A DNA stretch of 64,000 nucleotides from Alphaproteobacteria bacterium (lineage in GTDB: Bacteria > Pseudomonadota > Alphaproteobacteria > Micavibrionales > Micavibrionaceae). How positions within the stretch are numbered: the stretch's first letter is position 1; each line of letters opens with the position of its first letter. The translations under genes were made by a program, and so were the position numbers. The notes beneath the pieces are model-generated. The model was not told where the DNA came from and searched no databases. It saw only the letters and a program-made list of their open reading frames with translations. Where the stretch lies: positions 310,001 through 374,000 of the forward strand of contig JANQRF010000002.1 in the NCBI GenBank assembly GCA_028289285.1, read 5' to 3'. Of this stretch, positions 53,064 through 61,853 are shown in pieces.

Positions 53064-54507
53064 GCGCAGAATTTGCACACTCCTTATCGTTTTAGCAAGC
53101 GGGCTTTTGGCCGCCTGTTCAACCAATCCGGCCACGGGCGAACAACAATTTACAGCTTTGCTTCCAGCCTCGCAGGAAGCGTCCGTTGGTGCGGGAGAGC
53201 ATAAAAAGGTCGAACAGCAATTCGGGCCGTTCATGACAGGCCCCATGCAATCTTATGTGCAAGAGATCGGTAAAAAGATTGTGCCGCATACGGAGCGCAA
53301 AGATATTCAATATAAATTTTATGTGCTCGATAACCCGATGGTAAATGCATTCGCTGTACCGGGCGGGTATATCTATATCAGTCGCGGATTGATGGCACTT
53401 GCCAACAATGAGGCGGAAGTGGCCGCCGTGGTCGCGCATGAAATCGGGCACATTACGGCCCGGCATGCGGCAGAGCGGGTCTCTCAAAGCGCGGTCGTCG
53501 GTTTGGGTGCAGCGATTTTGTCTGCTGCCGTTGGCGATCCGGGCGTCGGGCGGGCAGCTGGTCTGGGCTCTGAGCTTTATATTAAATCCTATTCCCGCGA
53601 TCAGGAGCGTCAGGCGGATGAGCTGGGTGTGCGTTACTTAAGCCGCGCAGGCTATGACCCCGGTGCGATGTCCAGCTTTCTTGCCAGCCTGGACCGGGAG
53701 ACAAAACTGGATGCCAAAATGGCCGGGCGCAATGCCAATGACGGGCCAAATTATTTTTCCACCCACCCGGTGACAGCAGAGCGTGTGGCGGACGCCCGTA
53801 CAGAAGCGCGTGCCTATCCGCAGGGAGGACGCGTCAATCGTGACGGGTATCTGGCCAAAATTAACGGCATGACCTATGGCGACAGTCCGAAAGAAGGGTT
53901 TGTCAAAGATGATGTGTTTTATCATCCCGATCTTGGATTTAAATTTAACGTGCCGACAGGCTTTCGTGTGACCAATACGCCGTCTGCCGTTATTGCGTCT
54001 GACAAGCGGACGAATACGATCCTGGTGTTTGATGCGGCAGGCGATAAACAAAAGCGCGATGCCATGACGTATATGACGCGCGGTTGGCTTGCCGATAAAC
54101 GGCTTCAGAATGTTGAAAGCATTACGATTAACGGCATGAAAGCAGCCACGGCCGCCTATGGCGGGCAAGTACAGGGGCGCAATGTCACGATCCGCGTGGT
54201 CGCCATTGAATGGTCGCCGGGCCGCTTCTTCCGCTTCCAGATGGCGATCCCGAGCAATACACCGGCTAGCATTGTCGATTCCTTAAAGAAAACGACTTAC
54301 AGCTTTGCGCGTTTAAGCGCGTCTGAAAAAAATATCCGCCCGCCGCGTATCAAGGTCATCACGGCAGGCTCAGGCGATACGGTTCAAAGCCTCTCTCGGC
54401 GTATGGTCTCTGGCCCGTACCGCGAAGAGCGTTTTATGGTGCTGAACGGTCTGAATTCTCCAGCCGATCTCAAAGCCGGGCAGAAATATAAGATTGTGGT
54501 GGATTAA
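53062..54507 (+). CDS. M48-family metalloprotease lipoprotein with LysM-like tail
   Basis: Periplasmic zinc protease of 481 residues, BepA-like. The lipoprotein signal ends LLAAC (about residue 17). The zinc site HEIGH is in VVAHEIGHITARHAAER, with the third ligand in the DQERQADELGVRYLSRAGYD region. ISRGLMALANNEAEVAAV is typical. A second domain (about 285-420) and a C-terminal LysM-like segment (GDTVQSLSRRM, NGLNSPADLKAGQKYKIV) follow. It probably helps outer-membrane protein quality control. AAGGAT precedes the ATG, and the start codon overlaps that of the divergent gene. Confidence 0.9.
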   Translation: MRRICTLLIVLASGLLAACSTNPATGEQQFTALLPASQEASVGAGEHKKVEQQFGPFMTGPMQSYVQEIGKKIVPHTERKDIQYKFYVLDNPMVNAFAVPGGYIYISRGLMALANNEAEVAAVVAHEIGHITARHAAERVSQSAVVGLGAAILSAAVGDPGVGRAAGLGSELYIKSYSRDQERQADELGVRYLSRAGYDPGAMSSFLASLDRETKLDAKMAGRNANDGPNYFSTHPVTAERVADARTEARAYPQGGRVNRDGYLAKINGMTYGDSPKEGFVKDDVFYHPDLGFKFNVPTGFRVTNTPSAVIASDKRTNTILVFDAAGDKQKRDAMTYMTRGWLADKRLQNVESITINGMKAATAAYGGQVQGRNVTIRVVAIEWSPGRFFRFQMAIPSNTPASIVDSLKKTTYSFARLSASEKNIRPPRIKVITAGSGDTVQSLSRRMVSGPYREERFMVLNGLNSPADLKAGQKYKIVVD

Positions 54508-55316
54508 TCCGATAAGTCTTTGCCGCGTTTTTGAGCGGCGAGAATCGCGTCATCATAAATTTTCTGAAGCTTTCCATTCATCAAAATTTTAAGCGCGGCT
54601 TCTGTCGTGCCGCCGGGGCTGGTGACGTTTTCGCGTAACGTTGCGGCGGAGATATCGCTTTCCGTTTCACAGAGCGCGGCCGCGCCAATCACTGTCTGAC
54701 GGGCAAGCGCCATCGCCATCTCTTCGGGCAGGCCTACTTTTGTGCCGCCGGCAGCAAGGGTTTCAATCAGGTAAAAGACATAGGCCGGGCCGGAGCCGGA
54801 GAGAGCCGTAACGGCATCCATTAAGCTTTCATCCTCAACCCATTGCACGGGTCCAAGCGTTTGTAAAAGCTGCGCGGCATGGGTTTTTTGATCTTGCGTG
54901 ACTTCAGAAGACGGGCAGATCACGGTGATACCCTTGCCGATGGCAGCAGGCGTGTTCGGCATCGCGCGAAGGATTGGCTGAGTATCTGCAAAAATGTGTT
55001 TGAAGGAGTCAATCGTGCGTCCTGCAGCGATGGACAGGATAGGCAGATGGCTCTGAATATGGTCCTGCAGCTCCGAGCAAACCTCTTCCATGATTTGCGG
55101 TTTCACGGCAAGCACCAGCATATCCAGAGCGCCTATATGCTGAGAAAAGCTATGGATGTTATCGGTCAGTGTTGTGTTTTGCTGTAAGGGCAGGGCAGCC
55201 ATCGGATCAAGGATCGTGACATGGCCGATGGCAGCGCTTTCCAGCCAGCCGCGCAACATGGCCTGACCCATTTTGCCGCAGCCCACAAGACCGATCGTAA
55301 GAGGTGGTGTATTCAT
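54504..55316 (-). CDS. proC: Pyrroline-5-carboxylate reductase
   Basis: Last enzyme of proline synthesis, NAD(P)H dependent, 270 residues. The Rossmann motif IGLVGCGKMGQAMLRGWL, LAVKPQIMEEV, RAMPNTPAAIGKGI and the signature ALSGSGPAYVFYLIE with the C-terminal LRENVTSPGGTTEAAL are all present. The stop interlocks with that of the M48 protease (TTAA). It follows the YbjN gene by about 40 bp on the same strand. Confidence 0.97.
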   Translation of the reverse strand: MNTPPLTIGLVGCGKMGQAMLRGWLESAAIGHVTILDPMAALPLQQNTTLTDNIHSFSQHIGALDMLVLAVKPQIMEEVCSELQDHIQSHLPILSIAAGRTIDSFKHIFADTQPILRAMPNTPAAIGKGITVICPSSEVTQDQKTHAAQLLQTLGPVQWVEDESLMDAVTALSGSGPAYVFYLIETLAAGGTKVGLPEEMAMALARQTVIGAAALCETESDISAATLRENVTSPGGTTEAALKILMNGKLQKIYDDAILAAQKRGKDLSD

Positions 55317-55355
55317 ATTTAAAGTATAGAGGGTCTGAAGAGGTGCGAAAAGCGC

Positions 55356-55868
55356 TTATGCTTCGCCCGCACTATCAAGAAGGGCCAGGGAAAGGTCCGC
55401 GCTTTCAGAAGGCTCTTCCTTGCTTAAGAGATCAAAGGCGCTGTAATAGCGCTCACACTCGGACAAAGCGATATCGACAAGATCTTCAATATGTTCTGCA
55501 CCGCTGCACCCCGTGACACCACGAAAGAGCGTTGTGTGCCGGAAGCACGGCGTTCTGTTTCCCGGGCGGATATCAAAATGCCCGAGCCATAAAGAGGTGT
55601 TGATTGCAGCCGTTGTGGTGGCAGCTTCCCCCAGACGGCCTTCCGGGATTATCAGATCATAGAGGCAGGAAAACTGCATCGCACTGAAATCTTCCTGCCA
55701 GAGGAAGGTCATCACGTAAGAGCCCATTTTCCCTGTGACGGTTACGGTCAGTTCATCTTCCGTCGGGCGGTCAAAGCTCCAGTCATTATTGAAGAAAATA
55801 TCTTCGACGGAATCCAGCGGGTTGGAGACATCATCAAACGGATCTAATTCTTCGGCGATCTGGCTCAT
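55356..55868 (-). CDS. YbjN domain-containing protein
   Basis: A 170-residue protein of the YbjN/type III secretion-chaperone-like fold. DIFFNNDWSFDRPTEDELTVTVTGKMGSYVMTFLWQED and AAINTSLWLGHFDIRPGNRTPCFRHTTLFRG (landmarks) match the family. The role is unknown, though YbjN affects motility and stress in enterobacteria. Its ATG overlaps the ubiK stop by 4 nt, so it is coupled to ubiK, which lies upstream. Confidence 0.87.
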   Translation of the reverse strand: MSQIAEELDPFDDVSNPLDSVEDIFFNNDWSFDRPTEDELTVTVTGKMGSYVMTFLWQEDFSAMQFSCLYDLIIPEGRLGEAATTTAAINTSLWLGHFDIRPGNRTPCFRHTTLFRGVTGCSGAEHIEDLVDIALSECERYYSAFDLLSKEEPSESADLSLALLDSAGEA

Positions 55869-56179
55869 TTTTTCTTGGCACTCTTTTTTGTTGTTTTCCT
55901 GGATGTCTTTTTGGCTGCCCTTTTTGCAGGGGCTTTCTTTTTGCCTTCAAGCGCATCCAGGCGTTTCATCATGGCTTTTTGATCGGCCTGCATTTTGGCA
56001 ATCACGGCTTCCAGCCGGTCGACATCTTCGCGCGGCACAAGATCCATACGCGCGGCAATCTCTTCCACGCGGGCTTTCACTTCGGTTTCGATTTGCTGAC
56101 GTAAGCCTGACAGCACATTGATCGCGCCGCCGGCGACCTTGGCAATATCATCGAGTATGCGGGGGTCTTGTTTCAACAT
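55865..56179 (-). CDS. ubiK: Ubiquinone biosynthesis accessory factor UbiK (BMFP family)
   Basis: Small 104-residue coiled-coil protein that binds lipids and UbiJ to aid ubiquinone synthesis. DPRILDDIAKVAGGAINVLSGLRQQIE and the heptads VPREDVDRLEAVIAKMQ are the BMFP signature (landmarks). The C-terminal tail is strongly basic (KKAPAKRAAKKTSRKTTKK). ATG 56179 is taken as start because the family begins there; the frame extends upstream. It is coupled to the YbjN gene by a 4-nt overlap. Confidence 0.88.
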   Translation of the reverse strand: MLKQDPRILDDIAKVAGGAINVLSGLRQQIETEVKARVEEIAARMDLVPREDVDRLEAVIAKMQADQKAMMKRLDALEGKKKAPAKRAAKKTSRKTTKKSAKKK

Positions 56180-56302
56180 ATTGGGAAAAAGAATTACGCC
56201 TGCACCCGTCAAATCGCAAACACGAATCGATTTCAGGCGCGGGGAATCTGTGGACAAAAATAGATGCGCGCTCTATGAGTAAATGATCAAAAGGAGAGAC
56301 AT

Positions 56303-57292
56303 ATGATCATCATTACCGGAGGGGCCGGATTTATCGGCTCAAACCTTGTGGCAGGCCTGGAAGAGCACGGCTGTAAAGACCTTGTTGTGTGCGATGTGCT
56401 GGGCACGGAAGATAAATGGCGTAACATCGCCAAACGTGAATTACGCGATATCGTCTATCCGGAGCGGCTGTTTGATTACCTGCAAACGCATGCGGATGAA
56501 ATAGACTGCATTTTTCATATGGGGGCGATATCCTCGACAACAGAAAGCGATGCAGACCTTATTGCCGATACCAATATCGCGCTGTCCCGGCGCTTGTGGA
56601 AATGGTGCGCGCGCAATGATGCGCGGTTCATTTATGCGTCTTCTGCGGCCACCTATGGTGACGGGGAGGAAGGGTTTGTTGATGATCAGTCGATAGATTC
56701 TCTGGCAAAGCTGCGCCCGCTTAATGCTTATGGCTGGTCAAAACATGTCTTTGACCGCCGGGTTGCCCGGGTCACAACAGAAGGGTTGGAATCTGCGCCG
56801 CCGCAATGGGCGGGTCTGAAATTTTTCAATGTCTATGGGCCGAATGAATATCACAAGGGCGAGCAGATGAGTGTCGTTTGCAAGCTTTACCCGCAAATTG
56901 TCGCAGGTGCGGCAGCGCGGCTGTTTAAATCCCATAATCCATCTTATGAAGATGGCGGGCAGCTGCGTGACTTTGTCTGGGTCGGGGATTGCGTCGATGT
57001 GATGCTCTGGCTCTACGATAATAAAGAGGTCAATGGCCTGTTCAATGTCGGGACGGGCAAGGCACGGTCATTTAAGGACCTGGCGGAAGCATCCTTCACA
57101 GCCGCGGGCAAGGAACCGAAGATCAATTATATGGATATGCCTGAAACGCTTCAGGAGAAGTATCAGTATTATACGCAGGCTGATATGGGTAAATTACAGG
57201 CCGCCGGATATACAAAAGCTTTTACAGAGCTTGAAGAAGGTATCCGTTTGTATATACAGAATTTTATGAGCAATAACGATCCGTATCGTTAA
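56303..57292 (+). CDS. hldD: ADP-glyceromanno-heptose 6-epimerase
   Basis: NAD(P)-dependent epimerase that makes ADP-L-glycero-D-manno-heptose for the lipopolysaccharide core; 329 residues. TGGAGFIGSNLVAGLEE at the N-terminus, FHMGAISSTTESDAD, the catalytic YGWSKHVFDRRVA and FNVYGPNEYHKGEQMSV are typical. AAAGGAGAG precedes the ATG. lgt starts 6 bp after its stop, so the two are probably on one transcript. Confidence 0.95.
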   Translation: MIIITGGAGFIGSNLVAGLEEHGCKDLVVCDVLGTEDKWRNIAKRELRDIVYPERLFDYLQTHADEIDCIFHMGAISSTTESDADLIADTNIALSRRLWKWCARNDARFIYASSAATYGDGEEGFVDDQSIDSLAKLRPLNAYGWSKHVFDRRVARVTTEGLESAPPQWAGLKFFNVYGPNEYHKGEQMSVVCKLYPQIVAGAAARLFKSHNPSYEDGGQLRDFVWVGDCVDVMLWLYDNKEVNGLFNVGTGKARSFKDLAEASFTAAGKEPKINYMDMPETLQEKYQYYTQADMGKLQAAGYTKAFTELEEGIRLYIQNFMSNNDPYR

Positions 57293-57298
57293 TATGAA

Positions 57299-58114
57299 AT
57301 GGCGCTTGATTTTCCCCAGATAGACCCTGTTGCGCTGTCGATCGGCCCGCTGGAGATACGCTGGTATGCGCTGGCTTATCTCGCAGGGTTCTTAGGGGGC
57401 TGGCGCTATGGCCTATATATGGCAGGTCTGAACGCCCCGCACAGGCCAAATAAGGATGATATTGATGATTTCATGCCCTGGGGCGTACTCGGCGTTATCC
57501 TGGGCGGACGGCTAGGCTATGTGCTGTTTTACCAGCTGGAGGCCTATCTGGCCACGCCGCTGGATATCTTCAAAGTCTGGCAGGGCGGCATGTCGTTTCA
57601 TGGCGGGGTCATCGGGGTCATTGCCGCGCTGCTGATCTTCAGCTTGATGCGCCGGATCAATGTGTTGCGTCTTGCGGATATTTTTTGCACCGCTGCACCG
57701 ATCGGGATCTTTTTCGGGCGGATCGCGAACTTCATTAACGGGGAACTATACGGGCGGGTCACAGATGCGCCATGGGGGATGGTCTTTCCTGGTGCGGGGT
57801 CAGCCCCGCGTCATCCGAGCCAGATCTATGAAGCGGTTCTCGAAGGCCTGGTGCTCGGGGTCATTTTATGGATCATGCTGCGCAATAAATGGATCCGGGA
57901 GCGGCCCGGCATTCTGACCGGAACCTTCCTGGCCGGATACGGCTTCTTCCGCTTTGCCGTCGAATTTGTACGCGAGCCGGACTTTCATCTCGGGCTCTTT
58001 TTTGCTGCGCTTGGCGGGGTATCAATGGGGCAAATCCTCTCTGTCCCTCTTATTCTGCTCGGGACCAGTGTGATCGCCTATGCGCTGAAGCATAAAGATG
58101 ACCGCGCTGCTTAA
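57299..58114 (+). CDS. lgt: Prolipoprotein diacylglyceryl transferase
   Basis: Inner-membrane enzyme that adds diacylglycerol to lipobox cysteines, 271 residues with about seven helices. IRWYALAYLAGFLGGW, SFHGGVIGVIAAL with the essential His, FFGRIANFINGELYGRVTD and HPSQIYEA are the Lgt signatures. It serves the several lipoproteins of this window. The end overlaps the NDUFAF7-like gene by 17 nt. Confidence 0.97.
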   Translation: MALDFPQIDPVALSIGPLEIRWYALAYLAGFLGGWRYGLYMAGLNAPHRPNKDDIDDFMPWGVLGVILGGRLGYVLFYQLEAYLATPLDIFKVWQGGMSFHGGVIGVIAALLIFSLMRRINVLRLADIFCTAAPIGIFFGRIANFINGELYGRVTDAPWGMVFPGAGSAPRHPSQIYEAVLEGLVLGVILWIMLRNKWIRERPGILTGTFLAGYGFFRFAVEFVREPDFHLGLFFAALGGVSMGQILSVPLILLGTSVIAYALKHKDDRAA

Positions 58115-59186
58115 ACATATTCAAGAAGATATCCGCCTTAATGGCCCGATGGATATGGCCCGGTATATGAGTCTGTGTCTGGGCCATCCGGAGCATGGCT
58201 ATTATATGACTCGGGACCCATTCGGCGTGGAGGGTGATTTTATTACTGCGCCCGAAGTTTCTCAGGTCTTTGGGGAGTTAATCGGCGCCTGGACCCTCGA
58301 TGGCTGGATGAAGGCAAGCGCACCTGACCCGGTGCATCTGGTGGAGCTCGGGCCGGGCCGTGGGACGCTTCTCGGTGACCTCTTACGTATCACAAAAGGC
58401 GCAAACGGGTTTCATGAAGCGCTGCATATTCACCTTGTTGAATCATCCTTATGTCTAAAAAATGTCCAGTCTCAGGCGTTTCGAAATTATGCTCCGGCAT
58501 GGCATAGTGATCTCAAAACGCTTCCAGATGATGCACCGCTGATTGTGATTGGAAATGAATTTCTGGATGCGCTGCCGGTGCACCAGCTGGTCAAAACCCA
58601 AAATGGATGGAATGAGGTTGTTATCGGGCTGAGCGAAGAGGGCCACCTGGCCTTAGGGCAAAAAGAGGCCGATCCGGCAATTATGAAACATATCCCGCAA
58701 TCACTCTTGGAGTATAAAGAAGGGGATATGGTGGAGGTATCACCTGTCCTCAAAAATTACCTGAATGATCTCTTTGAACACATTCAAAAACAAATAGGAT
58801 TTTGTCTTTTTATTGACTATGGCTATACGGGTTTTACCCCTCAAAAAACCCTCCAGGCCGTCCAAAAACACCAGCATGTATCGATATTGCACGATCCAGG
58901 CGAATGCGATCTCACTGCACATGTATGTTTCGATACGGTGAGTAGCCTGGCACTTGAAAAAGGGCTGTCTGTTCACGGTCCCATCAGCCAGAAAAGCTTC
59001 CTTGAAAACCTGGGTATTCGCCTTCGTATCGAAATGCTCTCGAAAAACGCAACGCCCGGTCAGAAAAAGGGTTTGGAAGCCGCATATGAACGTTTGTGCG
59101 GGATTGACCAGATGGGAGAGCTGTTTAAAGTGATTGCCGTATCGTCCGATCCGTCTTTAGAGCTTGAAGGGTTTATATGCGCATAG
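58098..59186 (+). CDS. SAM-dependent methyltransferase, NDUFAF7/MidA-like
   Basis: A 362-residue methyltransferase of PF02636. MDMARYMSLCLGHPEHGYYMTRDPFG, GDFITAPEVSQVFGELIGAW and the SAM motif HLVELGPGRGTLLGDLLR are very close to mitochondrial NDUFAF7 (landmarks). NDUFAF7 methylates an Arg of complex I subunit NDUFS2, and the bacterial protein may do the same to NuoD. FLDALPVHQL is another family block. It overlaps lgt and pgeF at its two ends, so translation is coupled. Confidence 0.92.
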   Translation: MTALLKHIQEDIRLNGPMDMARYMSLCLGHPEHGYYMTRDPFGVEGDFITAPEVSQVFGELIGAWTLDGWMKASAPDPVHLVELGPGRGTLLGDLLRITKGANGFHEALHIHLVESSLCLKNVQSQAFRNYAPAWHSDLKTLPDDAPLIVIGNEFLDALPVHQLVKTQNGWNEVVIGLSEEGHLALGQKEADPAIMKHIPQSLLEYKEGDMVEVSPVLKNYLNDLFEHIQKQIGFCLFIDYGYTGFTPQKTLQAVQKHQHVSILHDPGECDLTAHVCFDTVSSLALEKGLSVHGPISQKSFLENLGIRLRIEMLSKNATPGQKKGLEAAYERLCGIDQMGELFKVIAVSSDPSLELEGFICA

Positions 59187-59968
59187 CCTCACCAGACCGC
59201 TTTGTATCGAAATCTAATGACGATATTTCCTTTGGGTTTTACGGTCGCCAGGGGGGTGTGAGCGGGGGGATTTTCAGCTCTTTAAATTGCGGTCCGGGAT
59301 CCGGGGATAGCCTGGAGGCGGTCTTTGAAAACCGCGCGCGGGTTGCAAATGACCTTCATGCAGATGAACAAGACATCGTAACCCCTTGGCAAATCCACTC
59401 AAATACCTGTTTAGAAGCGCAGGCTATTTTCCCAAACGGGGAAAACAGGCCCAAAGGCGATGGGCTTGTCACCGATAAAGCAGGTCTGCCGCTTGGCGTT
59501 CTGACAGCAGATTGTGCCCCGGTGCTGTTTCATGGCCGCAAAGCGGATCGTAGCCCTGTGATTGGCGCTGCCCATGCGGGCTGGGGCGGGGCGCTCAAAG
59601 GCATATTGGAAAGCACGATTGACGGCATGATGCAGCTTGGGGCAATTCCCACCACGATCCGGGCGGCGATTGGGCCGTGTATAGGTCCGAAATCCTATGA
59701 AGTGTCGGCAGGGTTTGAAACGCCGTTCCTGGAAGAAGACCCAAGCGCAGAGCATTTCTTTAAGGCCGGGGCGCGGGAGGGGCATCTCATGTTCGACCTG
59801 CCGGGCTATGTGGCGGCGCGCCTGGCACGCGCCGGGGTGCGGGATGTCGTCATGACGGATCATGACACATATGCGGATGTTCAGGGCTGTTTTTCCTACC
59901 GCAGGGCCTGCCATGCGGGGGAGCCGGATTACGGGCGCCAGTTATCCGCAATTGTTATTCAAAAATAA
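59177..59968 (+). CDS. pgeF: Purine nucleoside phosphorylase/polyphenol oxidase PgeF
   Basis: Laccase-domain protein (YfiH family) of 263 residues. Metal or substrate ligands are in WQIHSNTCLE, LTADCAPVLFHG and AAHAGWGGALKGI, which contain the conserved His and Cys residues. The C-terminal CFSYRRACHAGEPDYGRQ is also typical. Family members act on adenosine/inosine or on peptidoglycan precursors. It overlaps the upstream methyltransferase gene by 10 nt. A promoter for the next gene follows. Confidence 0.93.
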   Translation: MRIASPDRFVSKSNDDISFGFYGRQGGVSGGIFSSLNCGPGSGDSLEAVFENRARVANDLHADEQDIVTPWQIHSNTCLEAQAIFPNGENRPKGDGLVTDKAGLPLGVLTADCAPVLFHGRKADRSPVIGAAHAGWGGALKGILESTIDGMMQLGAIPTTIRAAIGPCIGPKSYEVSAGFETPFLEEDPSAEHFFKAGAREGHLMFDLPGYVAARLARAGVRDVVMTDHDTYADVQGCFSYRRACHAGEPDYGRQLSAIVIQK

Positions 59969-59977
59969 GATTTTAGA

Positions 59978-60005
59978 TTGATTTCCTGCGTATGTTTCCT
60001 ATAGT
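59978..60005 (+). promoter_or_regulatory. Candidate prs promoter
   Basis: TTGATT and TATAGT boxes are 16 bp apart in the 80-bp gap after pgeF. The predicted start near 60012 gives a leader of about 37 nt with GAGAGAGGG before the ATG at 60049. Confidence 0.6.
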
Positions 60006-60048
60006 GCGCCCATGTAAAAACTGATCATGGACGAGAGAGGGTCAATCC

Positions 60049-60984
60049 ATGAAGATTATTGCCGGGAATTCAAACCGTCCGCTGGCTGAAGCTATTTCCG
60101 CCTATTTAAGCATTCCGCTGACCAAGGCGTCGATCCGCCGCTTTTCCGATATGGAAGTCTTTGTTGAGATTATGGAGAATGTCCGCGGGCAGGATGTGTT
60201 CGTGATCCAGTCCAGCTCCTATCCGGCAAATGATAATCTGATGGAGCTTTTGATTACTATTGATGCGTTGAAACGCGGCTCGGCCAAACGGATTACAGCT
60301 GTGATCCCGTATTTTGGCTATGCCCGCCAGGACCGCAAAACGGGCGGCCGTACGCCGATTTCGGCCAAACTGGTCGCCAATCTGATCACGGCAGCAGGCG
60401 CGGACCGGGTCCTGACACTGGAATTACATGCCGGCCAGATCCAGGGCTTTTTCGATATTCCAACTGATAACCTGCATTCGTCTCCGATTTTTATGCCGCA
60501 TATTGATGAAAAATATGACAGGGACAAACTTGTGATGGTTTCACCTGATGTGGGCGGGGTGGTCCGCGCGCGCGCCATGGCCAAGCGTATTGGCGCAGAT
60601 CTGGCGATTATTGATAAACGCCGCGAGCAGGCGGGTGTGTCCGAGGTTATGAATGTGATCGGGGACGTGGATGGTAAAGACTGTCTCCTGGTCGATGATA
60701 TTGTCGATTCTGCCGGGACCTTGTGTAATGCAGCCGTGGCTTTGAAAGACCAGGGCGCAAAAAGCGTGTCCGCCTATGTGGTGCACGGGGTTCTGTCCGG
60801 CGGCGCCGTTGCGCGGGTGTCTTCCTCGCCGATTGAAAAGCTGGTGATAACGGATTCCATTGCCGCCACGGAAGCGGTAAGGGTATCGCACAATATTGAA
60901 CAGTTGACGGTGGCACCGCTGATCGGCGAAGCCATCAAGCGGATTTACGAAGAACGGTCTATTTCTGCTCTATTCCGGTATTAA
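60049..60984 (+). CDS. prs: Ribose-phosphate pyrophosphokinase
   Basis: Makes PRPP from ribose 5-phosphate and ATP for nucleotide, His and Trp synthesis; 311 residues. Landmarks are [11 protein letters not shown], the ATP-binding [25 protein letters not shown] and the PRPP-binding loop [16 protein letters not shown]. It has its own promoter-like sequence and is followed by rplY, pth and ychF in the order usual for alphaproteobacteria. Confidence 0.98.
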   Translation: MKIIAGNSNRPLAEAISAYLSIPLTKASIRRFSDMEVFVEIMENVRGQDVFVIQSSSYPANDNLMELLITIDALKRGSAKRITAVIPYFGYARQDRKTGGRTPISAKLVANLITAAGADRVLTLELHAGQIQGFFDIPTDNLHSSPIFMPHIDEKYDRDKLVMVSPDVGGVVRARAMAKRIGADLAIIDKRREQAGVSEVMNVIGDVDGKDCLLVDDIVDSAGTLCNAAVALKDQGAKSVSAYVVHGVLSGGAVARVSSSPIEKLVITDSIAATEAVRVSHNIEQLTVAPLIGEAIKRIYEERSISALFRY

Positions 60985-61103
60985 GCCTTTTTTCTTGCAT
61001 TTTTGGGTCAAACTCCCTAAAACGCCGCTATTCGCAGCGATTTTTCAGCACCCCTGGAGGCTGGCTGCGGGACTGAAACCATTTATTTTAAAGGATTAAA
61101 CCA

Positions 61104-61772
61104 ATGACAAAACATTACGCATTGTCTGCGGCAAAAAGAGAACAGGCCGGAAAAGGGGTGGCCCGTGCTCTTCGCCGTGAAAACAGACTGCCCGCCGTGA
61201 TTTACGGCGATAATAAATCCCCCGTCACAATCAGCCTGCCGGCCAAGGAAGTCGGGATCGAGTATCACAAAGGTCACATGTTCACGACGCTTTGCGATAT
61301 CGATGTGGATGGCGAAAAGATGCAGGTGCTTGCCCGGGATGTGCAGGTCCATCCGGTCAAAGATACAGTCCAGCATGTCGATTTTCTGCGTGTAAATGCG
61401 AAGACAAAACTGAAAGTGAACGTGCCGGTCAACTTCATGGATTACGATCAAAGTCCGGCGGCGCAGGAAAAAGGCGTCCTGAATATCGTGCGTCACGATG
61501 TTGAGGTGTTCTGTCTGGCCACCAATATTCCTGAAGCGATTGATGTTGATATGAGCAGCTTTTCTATCGGTGATGCGGTTAAGATCAGCGATGCCGTCAT
61601 GCCTGAAGGGGCCAAGCCTGTGATTGATGACCGTGACTTTACGCTGGTCACCATCATGGCACCGAAACGCATTGAGGTTGAGGAAGAAGTTGCCGAAGGC
61701 GAAGAGGGCGAAGAAGGCGCAGAAGGTGACGCCCCTGCAGCCGAAGGCGGCGATGAGGCCAAAAGCGAATAA
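61104..61772 (+). CDS. rplY: Ribosomal protein bL25, Ctc form
   Basis: 5S rRNA-binding ribosomal protein of 222 residues in the long Ctc form: an N-terminal L25 domain (REQAGKGVARALRRENRLPAVIYG, landmark) and a C-terminal TL5-like domain. The tail is acidic (EEEVAEGEEGEEGAEGD). TTTTAAAGG precedes the ATG. The 119-bp leader after prs contains a CCCTGGAGGCTGG/CTGCGGG segment of possible regulatory value. A terminator follows. Confidence 0.95.
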   Translation: MTKHYALSAAKREQAGKGVARALRRENRLPAVIYGDNKSPVTISLPAKEVGIEYHKGHMFTTLCDIDVDGEKMQVLARDVQVHPVKDTVQHVDFLRVNAKTKLKVNVPVNFMDYDQSPAAQEKGVLNIVRHDVEVFCLATNIPEAIDVDMSSFSIGDAVKISDAVMPEGAKPVIDDRDFTLVTIMAPKRIEVEEEVAEGEEGEEGAEGDAPAAEGGDEAKSE

Positions 61773-61780
61773 TCTTTATG

Positions 61781-61815
61781 AAAGGCGGGCGGATACATGT
61801 TCTCCCGCCTTTTAA
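61781..61815 (+). terminator. Intrinsic terminator after rplY
   Basis: AAAGGCGGG (61781-61789) and CCCGCCTTT (61804-61812) pair over 9 bp around a 14-nt loop, followed by TTAAATTTC. It lies 9 bp after the rplY stop. An ATG at 61797 falls in the loop, which argues against it as the pth start. Confidence 0.75.
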
Positions 61816-61853
61816 ATTTCTTTACGCAAAACAATTCCAAGGAGACGGAGCCG

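Noticed and set aside
61797..61853. Upstream start for pth
   Set aside because: The ATG lies in the loop of the rplY terminator, while ATG 61854 has an AAGGAGA site and the family N-terminus.
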